Shown here in pieces: positions 1-12,015 of a stretch of 64,000 bases of DNA (positions are counted from its first letter, which is position 1; each line of letters begins with the position of its first letter). Source of the stretch: Bemisia tabaci (Eukaryota > Arthropoda > Insecta > Hemiptera > Aleyrodidae); assembly GCF_918797505.1 (NCBI RefSeq), contig NC_092793.1, positions 43,078,243 to 43,142,242 on the forward strand, in the 5' to 3' direction. Below the pieces are notes generated by a model. The model searched no databases. It had not been told where the DNA came from and saw nothing but the letters and a program-made list of their open reading frames with translations. The translations under genes and the position numbers were made by a program.

Positions 1-784
1 CCAGCTCAATCGAGTTGTAAAATTAGCCGATTAGCGCGTTTTTTTAAAACTTAATCTGGGATTTTGTTGATTTTCCTAAGGATTGGATTGAAAATTGAAT
101 TCTTAATTTCGATTCGTCATTTGAACGATGGTAAAACAATCATGGATCGTCCAAATGATGAGCCGAATTCTGTCGCGGAAATTCGCCTTTAGAATGGCTT
201 ACCAATTACACCAGAAAGTTTTCTAAAGTATTAGTAAGCGTTTAGCACCGACAAATAAAAATCGACTTCTCTAATCCCAGAACAGTTTTTTGCTGTATGT
301 CCTGCAGAATTTGAGATTCCATCTCCGGGGCTTTTTGCGTGACTCCATCATAAATATGAGAATGATCGAAAGATTGAGTTAGGTACTTACTTATAAGATG
401 CCGTCGGAGCGGTGGTTCCTGAGCAGGGGCTAAATGGAAACAAACTGGGTAAAGGGTCGAGATCGAGAGTGGGAAGGGAAAGCTCGTCGGTCACTCCGAT
501 GCTCCAACCTCCGTCAAGCCCGTAGTGTGCCGGGTTATTGGGTATGTAGCAACCCTCCATCCCTCCGCCTCTGTCGATTCCGCCACTCCCTCTGCCGACC
601 GGATCGCTACCGTCTCTCATTCATGCCTTCCGATTCCACACTCCCTCTTTTTCGGCTTGCCTGCAGTCCCTGTGAAATAAATGAACGCATCGCAAGATTA
701 CTTTTTTTTACGAACCAGAAGCCAAAAAGAAAACAAATGAGGCGCAATTTGTGGTCCTCAGATCCTCTCGTCTGAAAAAGATAT
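1..784. other. Unassigned sequence left of the outer inverted repeat
   Basis: No gene or repeat is recognised here. The stretch around 434-775 is open on both strands, but the predicted peptides have no familiar motif and are rich in Arg and Ser, as expected for chance frames in moderately GC-rich DNA. A promoter or exon of an unrelated gene cannot be excluded. Confidence 0.4.
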
Positions 785-3245
785 TTTAACAATAAAAAAC
801 AAGCAGTGAACTCCAACACAATGTGTTGATAAGGCGCGTCATCAACTCGCACATATCAGCCCCTTTAGTTTTCATTTACAGAGATTTCAAAATAGGCAAG
901 TAGCACAACAAGAGAATTCATACGATCTAACACTGCGAGGTCAACGACGCACTTTCACGAGACCGTGTATTGTGAATGTAGAAAGCCATTCGAACGAGTT
1001 TAAGTTTTTTTCTAATTCAGAAAATTCTAAATGAATTCTTTTTAAAGAAAAGTGCTACCTACGTAATAATTTAAGCGAAGAAAGGATTTCTGTCGAACTC
1101 CTGAAAGATAAAGTCGATTTAAAGGTATTTTGGGGCTAAAATACCCAAATCACCGGTATTATGAATCCCGTTATAATACTGAAAAGAAATTGACTCGATA
1201 TAAATGCAAGTGCTTTAAATATGTCTTGATTTTGTTGTTTTAAACGTATTTCCATGCAAAGAAGTTCAACCATGCCCATTCTTGATTCTTTAGTGAATTG
1301 AAAGTAAGCAATCTAAATCCCGAAAATCTACCGATTTGCCGTAAAGTCGCAGAAACTTTTACATACCAGGTCGATGTACCCACTCGTTGAATTTACCAAT
1401 CAATTTCGTGAGTGCAAATATGTAAAAGTCAATATTCTTTAGTCATTTTGGGTGCATTTATTTTTCATGAAACAACAGTAGGTAAGTAAGTTAATCCTGA
1501 AAAACCATCTATATTCCGTATAAAATCAAAAAAATCAAAATATGTCGGCTTCCTGACGTGGAAATTAGATTCTACGTGTAAAAATACTTAAGTACCTATG
1601 TATCGATATGTTGAACAGAAACCATGTGTGGACACAGTCAGAAATCCGCGGCAACATCAATTTAACAGAAAAAATTGGATCGAATTTTAGCCGCTTTGCC
1701 CGCCTCTCCTCGTTATTTACAAACCGTTCCTATACTCATCTCAAAATTTTTCTCAGAGCTTTGTGTTATTATCAGCTTCCATTTAAATCCGGTTCGATGA
1801 CCGAATCGGCTGCCCAAAAAGCAAGCCATTTTTGAAGGGCTCCATGAGAACTTCGTGATATTATCGGCTCTCAGGAAATCACTCCATGGGTAAAATTGCA
1901 GGTACAAATGTTCGAGTGCTTAAAATAATCGTATTCAATAAGGCATTAAATTATGGAGTCACTTTCGTTTTAATGATATAACGGGATTTACTACCGGTGA
2001 TTTAGCTATTATAGCCCTAGAATACTTTTAAAGCGCCTTTACTTTCCAGGATCTTGAAGGAATTTTTTTCTTTTTGGCTTAAACAACTCAAAAGACACTG
2101 TAGGTAAAAAATATAAAGAATTTTCGATTCTGACCCAAAAAAAAATGTTCGTTCAGGCACACCGTGTATCGTATGGAGTCAACCCTTGTCTTCAGGTCAA
2201 AATTTTTACAAAGAAGCCCCCTGCAAGAGGCGAATTTTTTGTAATTTCTCCCAATTTTTTCTCCGTTATATAAATTGAATTGTTCGTCAACTTCTGAGGT
2301 CAATTATATTTAATTGTAATTTATACATTACTTTCTTTCCCCTTCATTTTAGTTTTTGTTTGGAGAAGTTTTGTTGATTTCTTAGGATTTCGAATACTGT
2401 AACTTCTTTTCTATTTGGCCGATTTTTATGAATGAGACCTCTTTTAATTCGTGTTTTAACGGAGAGTAAGGAAAAAATTGCTAAATACACGCGAAACAAT
2501 TTTTTGGAAAATTGGACGAATCCTAGCGTGACGGCGAAATAGTTAACCAAGCGTAAATAATTGCGTGAGAGACCGAGTCGGGTCGCTCGGGAGGATCAAT
2601 AGAATCTGCCTCGGTCTCGGGACAGACGTCCGATGTGCGGGGAGGACATCAGGAGAAGGGTAAGTGGATTTCTGTAAAAGCAAATTGATATCTGTATGTG
2701 TTATGGTTAGCACATGGTCTAATGAGTTTTGAGGCTCATCACAGAATGCACTTACGGCTGTCCTGGCTGGCCCTGGCTATCAGAGCAGTGGTACCAAATT
2801 TTGAAAAGCATAACAGGGGTGTAGATATCTGTCAATGCAACGTTTTAAACACAACGGAGGAGTGAAATTCTCATTCGAAAAGTGCTGAACTGCTCAGACA
2901 TCCTCGAATCAGTTCGTTTGCTTCTGCTTATATATGCATATTTTAAATTAGTGCGGAGCATTCTTAAGTTTTTTATTAAAAAAACCAAGTAACGTAGACT
3001 CTTGGTATTCATTGCACATAAACTAGAAGGCCCCAGAATGAGAAAAAACTTTAAATCATGATTATTTACGGATTAGTAAATTTTTCACACGCTTTGGAAA
3101 ACCTCAAAAGTTCGCGGCAGTCACTTTCCGGGTAGGAACTAAGGGACTCGGTTATTGTATCGAGTGGGGGGTCGAAACGATCGCAAAGGCGGTACACTAC
3201 GTATACGCGCCAAAAAAGAAAAGAAGCGGGAAAGCTCTAATACGT
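785..3245. repeat. Outer inverted repeat, left arm
   Basis: This segment is the reverse complement, with point differences and small indels, of 12595-15281. Matching anchors are: the segment around 800-850 (AACACAATGTGTTGATAAGG) with 15240-15265; 1370-1415 (GTACCCACTCGTTGAATTTA) with 14655-14705; 2340-2540 with 13270-13480; 2700-2820 with 12995-13110; and 3130-3215 with 12597-12690. The arms keep their order over 2.4 kb, so they are two halves of one very large foldback or a duplicated-inverted segment. No transposase is encoded. The frames in the arms (for example 1608-1835 and 2088-2303) are not conserved as proteins. Confidence 0.85.
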
Positions 3246-3756
3246 GGGTATTCGAGAAGCGCTCAGCGGAGAGCGCAATTTTAATGAGTCTCAGCTTTAA
3301 TGTACTACCTATGAACTGAGTATGTTTAAATTTGCAGTAAAAAAATTAAGTAATTCTTAATATATTACTAAAACATCTAAAATGGTGCTTTGCTCCTCCC
3401 CCCCCCCCACCAAAAGAAATTCCAAGATCCAAAAGAAAAAATAATGATCCATTACTTAAGTATTGAAATATTAATACATAAAAAATCCTTGATTTCTCAT
3501 AAAAACAGAAAAAACCATTACGGCAAAAATAACTTTTCTAGAACACTTAAAGAAAATGTATCAAAGATGAACGTATCACTTCACGGCCCGAAAAAATTGC
3601 GATTTTATCGCGATAAGATCGAGGATAATCGCTCACATGTTGATGATCCTAGCGATTTTGTCACTGATAAAATCGCCAAAAAAAAGGGGTTTATGCTGTT
3701 AGCCGATTGCCGTTAGGTTCAACCGTCAGGTCCTTTGACGAAGACGAGCGTAAAAT

Positions 3757-3835
3757 CCCCGGAGCCTCCGCGAGGATTTGAACCCGAGTTGCAACGGTGG
3801 TAGGCCAGCACATTGCCACTAGGCTATGGCCGCTA
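3757..3835 (-). tRNA. tRNA-like unit beside a poly-A tract
   Basis: Read on the minus strand, the segment has an A-box-like TAGCCTAGTGG and a perfect B box, GGTTCAAATCC. It ends in sequence that can pair weakly with its start. It resembles a decayed tRNA or SINE head rather than a functional gene. Its orientation is opposite to the poly-A run at 3925-3966, so a simple head-to-tail SINE does not explain both features. Confidence 0.55.
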
Positions 3836-3881
3836 TATGACTAACGAGTGCAAATTGAAGCCTCTTATACATGCTTGTAAT

Positions 3882-3922
3882 TAACACCCCGTAAAGGGGT
3901 GGTTGTACATTTATATAAGTTA

Positions 3923-3966
<44 letters not shown>
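3882..3966 (+). repeat. Short hairpin followed by a 42-nt poly-A tract
   Basis: The segment ACACCCCGTAAAGGGGTGG forms a compact stem-loop about 25 nt upstream of an uninterrupted A run (3925-3966). A 3' hairpin followed by poly-A suggests the 3' terminus of a retrotransposed RNA on the plus strand. No coding remnant was recognised upstream. Confidence 0.5.
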
Positions 3967-3968
<2 letters not shown>

Positions 3969-4013
3969 ATACATGGACCGGGGCTTCGCAATCTTACAAC
4001 TTTTGTCATTGCG

Positions 4014-4396
4014 TTGACTGACACCGAGTTTTCATTGGATTTTTTTTTATTTTCCCTCCTCTGTATTTTATTTCATACCTTGAAATACGGTTGGAAAAAT
4101 AAGGTTCTATTGGTAATCTCATCATTCTGTCTCTGGAAAATTACTAATAATAGTGAGATGGCAAAGTTACCGATGGACCTTGGTAAAAACGCCATCATTT
4201 TTCATCGATTGTGGTAGAATTACCGAGATAAATTGGCAAAGTTACCGGAAATTGATTACCAATAAAAAAGGTACATATTCCTACCTGAAAAAACCAGTAA
4301 AAATACCGGTTTTTAGGTAAGCTTACCAGTCTCCCTTGGTAACATTACCAATAATTGGTAAAAAAAGTGAGATGGTAAAGTTGCCCACGGACCTTG
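4014..4396. repeat. TTGGTAA/TTACC-rich repeat with an internal duplicate
   Basis: Short words TTGGTAA, TTACCAA and TTACCGG recur throughout. The sequence at 4151-4193 (GAGATGGCAAAGTTACC and onward) recurs at 4367-4396 and then continues on the far side of the element 4397-5434. The upstream copy therefore provides an intact reference for the interrupted one. No gene is seen. Confidence 0.6.
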
Positions 4397-5434
4397 CCCA
4401 AGTAGCATTTTTCAACGTAAAAATTGATATAATGTATCAATTTATAGGTATAAAGTTGTAAAAAATATTGCAATAATATAGCTATAAAGTAGCAATTCTC
4501 AGTCAACATTTGGACGATTTTTCCCGATATCGTCAGGTCAGATCGATAAAAAAAAATCTATACTTAATAGCAATGTCATTGCTATTTGTGGCGGTGCCAA
4601 ATGGTTTTAGGAAAATTGAGGAAATTATCAGTCTACCCTAATTTTTACAACGTTGCAGAATCCATTCGAAAATCCGATCTTGCCGGAATTGACAGGAAAT
4701 TCATGATTCAATCATCCAGCACCCTATAAATTCTTCTGTCCGAGGCGCGATTAGAACGCGCAACCTTCGGATTACTGTCGTGCGCCGCCTTTACCGTTTG
4801 AGCTAGCCAGGCTACTTGTCGGGTGCCTCACTTTTCACACATTATATAGCTCCGACATGAAACGAAACCCTTAACGGCGCATTTGCATGAAATAAAAAAT
4901 TCAAAGAATTAAAAGTAACAAAAACAGAAACGAAATAAAAGGAGGAAAGAGAGGCATGAAAGAAGTAAAATTAAATTTCCCAGAACTTGGTTAAAAGCAT
5001 AGACGATATTTATTTTGATTGACTGGAAATTCAAACCTTTTAAAAAAGCATTGAAATTTTTAAAGTTTCAGATTTATCGAGTTTGAGCTATTTCGAGAAG
5101 ACTAAATTGAGGAAAAATGGTTGTTTCATCAAATTGTTGCGATACATTCCTGCATTCATGCTAGAGATTTGAAAACAAGTTACGGAAAGGAACACGCGGG
5201 AGTTTTTCATCATACTTAATAGCAAGATTATTGCGATAATTTTTGCGCCTTGCAATGAGCAGATTGGCAACAGGTGACACAACCAATGATCGGAATTTAT
5301 TGCTACATCATAGCAACAATATAGGAATAATTTCCGCGCCTTCAAATGAGGGAGTAGGCAATACGCATGGCAAATATAATATAGAGACATTCCTACGATT
5401 TTATGTCCATCTATAGGTATCCTTGCTACTTGGG
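4397..5434. mobile_element. TIR element A with tRNA-like unit (CCCAAGTAGCA family)
   Basis: The ends are CCCAAGTAGCA (4397) and TGCTACTTGGG (to 5434), perfect inverted repeats of 11 bp. The flanks carry a TG duplication (4395-4396 and 5435-5436). The neighbouring repeat at 4177-4193 reads ACCTTGGTAAAAACGCC, which is exactly the sequence expected if the element and one TG are removed. Near the right end, the word GCGCCTTCAAATGA (about 5338) is shared with element B (about 22909). The element carries a tRNA-like unit and no protein. It is non-autonomous and its superfamily is not assigned. Confidence 0.8.
4735..4817 (-). tRNA. tRNA-like unit inside element A
   Basis: On the minus strand the A-box region is TAGCTCAAACGG. 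The T arm is a perfect 5-bp stem, GCGCG-TTCTAAT-CGCGC (plus coordinates 4745-4761). The B box deviates from consensus (TTCTAAT instead of TTCRANN). The unit looks like a tRNA-derived Pol III module. Whether it is transcribed or aminoacylated cannot be judged. Confidence 0.55.
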
Positions 5435-5751
5435 TGGTAAAAACGCCGAGAATTTTTTCTCAATGTGGGCGTACCTCCCACCATCCAAACCCCACGCCCA
5501 ACCTCCTATCGAATCGTTCTTATACATCTTTTATAAGCGTCATTCATGCGTTATTGGGCGTTGATGAGAAATTTCTATTTTATCTCTACAAAATCTCGTT
5601 CGATGAAATCGAAATTTTATTGCAATTTAATGCGATGAAATCGCAATTTATTGCGATTTTTTATCCGATAATATTGCAATAAATCGACGTCGATAAAATC
5701 GCGATACATTCTCCGATTAAATCGCAATTTATCGCGATCACTGCTACTTGG
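5435..5751. repeat. Subterminal ATCG-rich repeat ending in a second TGCTACTTGGG terminus
   Basis: After the target repeat resumes, short words such as TCGATGAAATCG, ATTGCGAT and TATCGCGAT recur from 5590 to 5740. The segment ends in TGCTACTTGGGG at 5741-5752. That is a right terminus of the same family as element A, but its left partner is not clear. Related words (GCGATTTTATCGCGATAA) occur near 3600. This may be an older element into which element A was inserted. Confidence 0.5.
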
Positions 5752-7140
5752 GGAGGGTATTCTCAGGATATTTTTCGAATCGATTCGCAACCTCACACTC
5801 CCTTTTGTTTTTGTTGATAATGAAAATACAGTTGAATAGTGGTCATCTGACGAAAAAGGGTGGCAAAATTGTTTATTTATCTCAATCCTTGAGTCGTTGA
5901 AACTGAAACCAATTAAGCTTGTAGAATAAGTCAACATTCGACTTTGGCTTGCACGTACTATGTACCTACTCATGGGGGAAGGTTTTCAAAATTATCAATG
6001 CAATATAGCTACTAAAGATTCAAGAATTGGGTGATCAAAATACTAAGTTAAAAATAATTGTAAAAAATAGCGATCTCATTGTGGTTAATTTCAATCAAAT
6101 AGCCATTTCGTTGGTATGCAAAAATCGAACATTATTAGCAAGTTTGTATTTCACAAGTAGATTAAAATTACTATTAGTAGAAGTTTGATAGCAATAAATA
6201 CACAATACCTACTCAAATTGACTTCCTATGTATATTGCTGATCTATCATTATCAATCTTGAAATTCTGCTACAGGGTTACCTATAACCTATCATTTGTTA
6301 GTAAATATAGGTATTCTTCTACCTAACCAGCAACGACTGATGTTTCTGGTATTAAATATTGTCGATGAAATTACCCGAAGGGTAAAATATGAGAGAACCA
6401 TCGGAAAAACAGATGTATTTCACTTTCAAAACGTACGTATGTCCACATAGGAATATTTTAGGGGTAAACTCTAGTTTTTTAAGGGAACCGAGGCCATTCG
6501 CAGGGATGCAATGGTTCCATTGCTGGTAAGATCGCCATAAGGTGAAACGTCGTCGGGCGTATTTATAGTGTTAATACTTTGGATGTGGCTTGAGACAAAT
6601 GGGGAAGGAAAGAAAGAAGACCCACTTTAGTTACAGGACGCCATGACAGAAGTGTATTGAAGGGGGCCGCTTCCACAGGAGCCTATAGGCGGCTAAGTGT
6701 ACATAGTTGCCATATCGACATGTATGACATTTTTTTGAAGAAAATACTTGCATTAAAACTAGTTAATTAGATACGACTTATGTACAACTCATTAACATAA
6801 CACATAATACTTAAAGTATTTAACATCATTTAACACAATCGATAATAATAATGCCTTTAATACACCTACCAAGCGAAAAGCTCGTGACTGGAGTCACGGG
6901 TCTAGAGGCTCCTAAAATATCTAAATGTCCGTAATTGATTGTATTTCCTGTACTTGCCGTGGTAAATGACAGGGATTGTTTCTATCGAGTTCTTACTTCG
7001 CACATTACTTCGCTTCAGTAATTGCATAATTTCCCTAATTGTCTGATGCAGTTATGTTCTCGATAGATTTAACTTGTAAACATGTGACACGTTTGTTATG
7101 TTCGTGTCAATATGCGCACAAATTTAATTTTTTCGAAATT
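5752..7140. other. Unassigned AT-rich sequence
   Basis: I see no gene, RNA or obvious repeat pair here. The word CAGCAACGACTGA at about 6330 recurs at 42889 and 43281, so a small dispersed repeat touches the region. Multiple TAGGTA/TACCTA words are present. Confidence 0.35.
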
Positions 7141-7227
7141 TATACAATTTTAAATCATATCAGGGTCGGACTGACCATAAGGCCAATCTGCCATTGCCAG
7201 ACGCGCCCCTAGGGGCCTAGGGTGCGT

Positions 7228-7815
7228 CAAAAAAAATGAAAGTCTGAAATGTTCCGCTCCCCAGGCGGCAATCGATGACGTTTGGTTAAAAAACATGTTT
7301 GCCAAAATTTGGGCCAATTTCAATCATTTTAAATGGTGCCAAAGGTCAATTTTGTGATGAAATTATGATATTTTGGTTTAGACCTCGATTTCGTACAAAA
7401 AACTCGATTTTATGCTGAAATCGTGCGTTTACGAGAAAAATGTCAAAGAACTCAAGTTGTAGAGGATGAAATTTTACTCTAGGTAGACGTCTTTGTAAAC
7501 GATAAAAATCAAATTGAACTAGAAAAACTCAACTCGGTATTTATTTTTTGGGTCCTTAGAATTTCCGAGGTGCTTACACAGTAGCGGTTTAAAAGACTCA
7601 TTTTTCACGAAAATAAGTCGAAAAAGGGTATAAATGAACTGTAGGCAAGTGTTGAAGATAAACCAAAATATCATAATTTCATCACAAAATTGACCTTTGG
7701 CACTATTTAAAATGATTGAAATTGGCCCAAATTTTGGCAAACATGTTTTTTAACCAAACGTCATCGATTGCCGCCTGGGGAGCCGAACATTTCAGACTTT
7801 CTTTTTTTTGAACCA
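7228..7815. repeat. Foldback (inverted repeat) element
   Basis: The left arm (about 7228-7375) contains CCCAGGCGGCAATCGATGAC, and the right arm (about 7660-7810) carries its reverse complement, ending CCGCCTGGGGAGC. The arms are about 150 bp and roughly 95 percent alike by eye, with a loop of about 280 bp. The frame 7519-7740 on the minus strand lies in the foldback and is not a credible gene. Confidence 0.75.
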
Positions 7816-7866
7816 CCCTAATGTGCCCCCCTCAGCGCGCCGAAGGAGCGCCCCTCTTCCGGCCGC

Positions 7867-8010
7867 TACAATAATAATGAAGAAAATGAAGAAAAGAAGA
7901 AATGAATAAAAAGAAGAAAAAGAAGAAAAGAAGGAAAAAAAGAAGAGAAAAAAAGGAAAGAACAATATAAATAAAAAGCAAGGAGAAAAGAAAATAAGTA
8001 AAGAAAAAAT
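7867..8010 (+). repeat. Imperfect polypurine (AAGAAG/GAAAA) tract
   Basis: About 140 nt are almost entirely A and G on the plus strand, with AAGAAG and GAAAAG repeats. This is a low-complexity tract that could form a triplex or exclude nucleosomes. There is no coding content. Confidence 0.8.
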
Positions 8011-8366
8011 GCCTAAAAATTATAAGTACCTAAACGGAAGAAGCTTTAGTAGAAGTTGATTACTGAAGAACCCCATTTCCCCATAAGAAGCCGTATATTT
8101 TTGGAGAAAATAAGGGGCAAAACAAATGTCGTTACCTGGAAGCATCGTCTGGTACAGCTCAATTGGTACGGTCTTTGGTTAGTGTTAGGTAGGTGGTTCA
8201 ATCCAGGGTAGGTAAAAAAGTTCTGACCTTCAATATCGATTAAATTACATCCCAGTGGTTTCATTATTTTTATTTTTTATGGTTTCAAAAACTCTTTCCA
8301 CGATTGACCATTTTCAACCATCCCCTAGCTGCGAACCCCTAAAGCAGTAAATCGATACATGACTTT

Positions 8367-8463
8367 TTGGCGGTAGGAATTTTCTATAGCCGACGATTGA
8401 GAATTCCTTCAGCCAGCCAAAGGAATTCTCAATCGCCGGCTATAGAAAATTCCTATCGCCAAA
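8367..8463. repeat. Perfect-looking short palindrome
   Basis: TTGGCGGTAGGAATTTTCTA and the following bases are mirrored after a short loop (about 8406-8416) by a segment ending AAAATTCCTATCGCCAA. The stem is about 45 bp. This is a cruciform-capable hairpin with no gene. Confidence 0.75.
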
Positions 8464-8536
8464 AGGCCATGTTTCAATTTACCATAGGATTTTTCCCATG
8501 GCTGGGCTATAGGTAATTTGTATGGCTATTACTTTT

Positions 8537-11500
8537 TTCAGGGATTGTAGACTGGGAAAGTGTCATTGTGGTTCGTTGCGCGTTTCTCTTTGGTATTTTT
8601 AGAAATCATATATCCTAGAGATACCATATTCCAAAGCACAAACGGTACAAACCGGTGCAACCATATTTTTCGGATGCTTCTTTGAGGTGACCTCTAATTT
8701 CCGCGAAAATCGGATATAGGGGTTTTAAGGAACCACTGTACACATTAAGGCGGCCAATGAAATATTTCAACACAAATTCATGTTTTAAGGGTTTTAAGGG
8801 TTTTCAAGGTTTCCAATAGCATTTCTCGCTCTTTCTATACGGTAGAATGGAAGAAGGGGGAGGGGGAGGCCGACCAAAATCAGACAGTCAAAAATTTGTA
8901 ATGGTCAACAATTTTCTTGAGCCCAGTAAATAATGATAATCTTTTTACATCCGTTCACACATTCAGCCTAAATAGGACTAGTTTTAAACCAATTTGGCAA
9001 GGAATATGAAAATTCTACCATCACATGGCACCTAAGTTTAGAGTAAGTTGACCGTCGCTGACACCAATATAACTGATGAAATATGTCAACTTCTCTGTTG
9101 AACTATAACTTATGCAATCTTGCGTGCTCGAGGGTGATATCTTAGAGGTGGAGGAGGAATCTATATCAAATTCTGCTAATTCGATCAAACATTAATGTTG
9201 GTATGAAAATAACGTATTATCAAGAACCGACTCGTACGCATGCTCAGCTCAGGATGCCGTCACTCACCGAAAGTAACACATCACTTATACAATGACAGTA
9301 GCTTTTAAAAGGGATGTAACACTAAATTAGGCATCGTTGTATTTAAAGAAGTCAACATTTAGTTATCTGAGTGACTACAATCATACGATATTACATCACT
9401 TTAAGTCCAACAGTGAAATTGAAAGAGCCTCCCAAAAAAGGGCCTTTTTTGGCCCCTTTTCTGAAACTCGGGGATTTCATTCAAATGTAGCCTAAACGAA
9501 ACCTTATGATGACCAGTAAAAATTTTAGCTTGAGTATACGTCCGGTTTCGGAGATACAGCGTTGCAAAGTTTGCATATTTAAGCTTTAAAAATCTTCATA
9601 TTTTCAAATATTATCTTCCTAAAACCAACATTAGAGTGAACTTTACGATCTAAAACAACCGTGAATGAAGCATAATGATAAAAAAAGCCTCCATTAAAAG
9701 TTTTAGCTCATGCATGACCCCTGTTTTGGTAGTGCAACGTTGCAAGTTTACCTTCCTGAGCTTTAAAAATGCTCATATTTTTAAGTTTCTTGTTGAAAAA
9801 CCAATTTTAGTGAATATCAAACTGCATTTTGAGGGATAAAATTAACCCCTAGTGGTACTCGTGGATGCATAGTTGCATTGATAAAAGGTTACAATGATTT
9901 AAAGTAACACAGCGTTGCAAAGTTTACATCATAAATCTCTGAAAATGTCTTTTCTCTTGTTTTCTTATTAGAGACAACTTCGATCAGACATGTTTCGATA
10001 TTGTAAAGCGAAATACAAGGACTCTAGGTAGTTCTAAGTGACAGTTGGTGTAAGACATGACACTGTTGCCTATTTTTCCTTTTTTTCTCTCAGCATTTAA
10101 TCATAAAATAATATTAAAATTAGGATACTTCCAATAATTATCTAATTTCTAAATCAAATTCAAGAGACTTTGCCATGCTCGATTAAATACTCAGCATCAG
10201 CGTTGCTTTCAAAATCCAATAAATCATGCCTCGCCATAGTTGCCAATTTGACCTGTTTTTAAGTCAAATGAAAAAATAAATATAGAATACGGAATTTGTC
10301 GAGTTTTTTTAAGTTCAAATAAATCTTGATCTAGAGAATACATTTATTATGCCTTGCAAAATAGAGTGCCTCCACTATTTTTAAATAAAAATTTAAAAAA
10401 TTAAAAATATTGACAAAAATTTCAAAAATTAAAAATATTGAAAAAAAATTTAAAAAATTGAAAATATTGAAAATATTGAAAAAAAAATTAAAACAAATAA
10501 ACATATTGAAAGAGAAATTAAAAATTAAAATTAAATCAAATAAAAATTAAAAAGTAAAATAAAATAAAAAAAAATAAAGTATCAATTATTGGAGACATCT
10601 TTATTTTAAGATTAATTTTATTATTTATCGTTTGAGAAGAAGTATTAATAAACTTAGCAACAGTACTTTTGCGAATACTAATCGTCACTTGGAACTGACA
10701 TCAGCCCTCGACATTTTCCCTTGATATGAGGTATGACACCCATTGACGTTCTCTTGAACTAGCATAAATAATAATTTCGAGAGTTTAAAGTTGTTAGCTT
10801 GGCAACGCTGTATCGCCACCAATCAAAGTATCCCTGTTGAAATACAAACATAGAGCTACAAATGACACATTTGGTGGATTTTATGCTTCAAATTCTAAAG
10901 AAGATCCACGAAAGTCGCCTTTTGAACGCGGAACTTAGAAATATAAACATTTTTAAAGCTCAAATATGTATAAACCAAGCAACGCTGTATCAGTAAGTCT
11001 GTACTTACGCTCGCGGTAAGGCCTATACGGAATACTTATCATATTAAAATATTACATTTAAACACCATACACGGAACTTTTGGTGACAATAAGTTCGTTT
11101 TTTCATTCAGAAACTTACAAAAATGAGCAACTTTTTTAGGTCTTTGGTGTCAACTTTGCAACGTTGTATCAAGAGAATCAGCAGTATTACCGTATCAATA
11201 GGAATATGGATTTAAAGATAAGACTAACTGTAGGTAAAATGTCACAAAATAACGTATTACACCCGATGGAGTTGTTCTTTAAAGTAAGATATTTGAAAAT
11301 ATGCGAATTTTTAAAGCTTAAATATGCAAACTTTGCAACGCTGTATATTGGAAACCAGCCGTACACTCAAGCCAAAATTTTTACTGGAGGCTTGTCTTAT
11401 CATAAGGTTTCATTTATGCCGCATACGAATGAAATACACCCGAGTTTCAAAAAAGGGGCCACTTTTTGGGAGGCTTTTCTTCAGTTATATTGGTGTCAGC

Positions 11501-12012
11501 GGTGGTCAACTCACTCTAAACTTAGGTGCCATGTGATGGTAGCATTTTCATATTCCTTGCCAAATTGGTTTAAAACCAGTCCTTTCCGGGCTGAATGCGT
11601 GAAAGGATGTAAAAAAATTATTATTATTTACTGGGCTCAAGAAAATTAATGACCATAACAAATTTTTGACTGTCTGATTTTGGTCGGCCTTCCCCTCCCC
11701 CTTCTTCCATCGTAAAATATCGAAAGAGCGAGAAATGCTATTAGAAACCTTGAAAACCCTTAAAACATGAATTTGTGTTGAAATATTTCATTGGCCGCTT
11801 TACTGTGTACCGTGGCTCCTTAAAACCCCTGTATCCGATTCTCGCGGAAATTGGAGGTCACCTCAAAGAAGCTTCCGAAAAATATGGTTGTATCGGTTTG
11901 TACCATTTGCGCTTTGGTATATGGTATCTCTAGGATATATGATTTCTAAAAATACCAAATAGTACCGCGCAACGAACCGCAATGACACTTTCCCAGTCAA
12001 CAATCTTTTGAA
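8537..12012. repeat. Inner inverted repeat built of about 175-bp units
   Basis: The ends are mirror images: GACTGGGAAAGTGTCATTG near 8551 and CAATGACACTTTCCCAGTC near 11980. The arms run inward to an AT-rich centre (about 10370-10600). The word GCAACGYTGTAT or its complement recurs at about 9559, 9731 and 9905 in the left arm and about 10802, 10978, 11158 and 11333 in the right arm. Each arm is therefore a short array of 172-180-bp units pointing toward or away from the centre. The left arm carries an extra segment of about 345 bp (about 9076-9420) that is absent from the right arm. No transposase was seen; the 161-residue frame at 11164-11649 runs through the repeat units and has no known motif. 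Confidence 0.8.
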
Positions 12013-12015
12013 AAA

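Noticed and set aside
434..852. Overlapping frames on both strands (113 and 81 residues)
   Set aside because: No recognisable motif and no splice context that stands out; part of the minus frame lies in the outer repeat arm. Treated as chance.
3580..5752. A larger TIR element ending at 5752 and starting near 3580
   Set aside because: A right terminus is present at 5741-5752, but the expected CCCAAGTAGCAGTG left end was not found, so the boundary is not supported.
11164..11649. 161-residue open frame
   Set aside because: It runs through the 175-bp repeat units and the mirrored arm. No domain is recognised and the corresponding left-arm frame is not kept.
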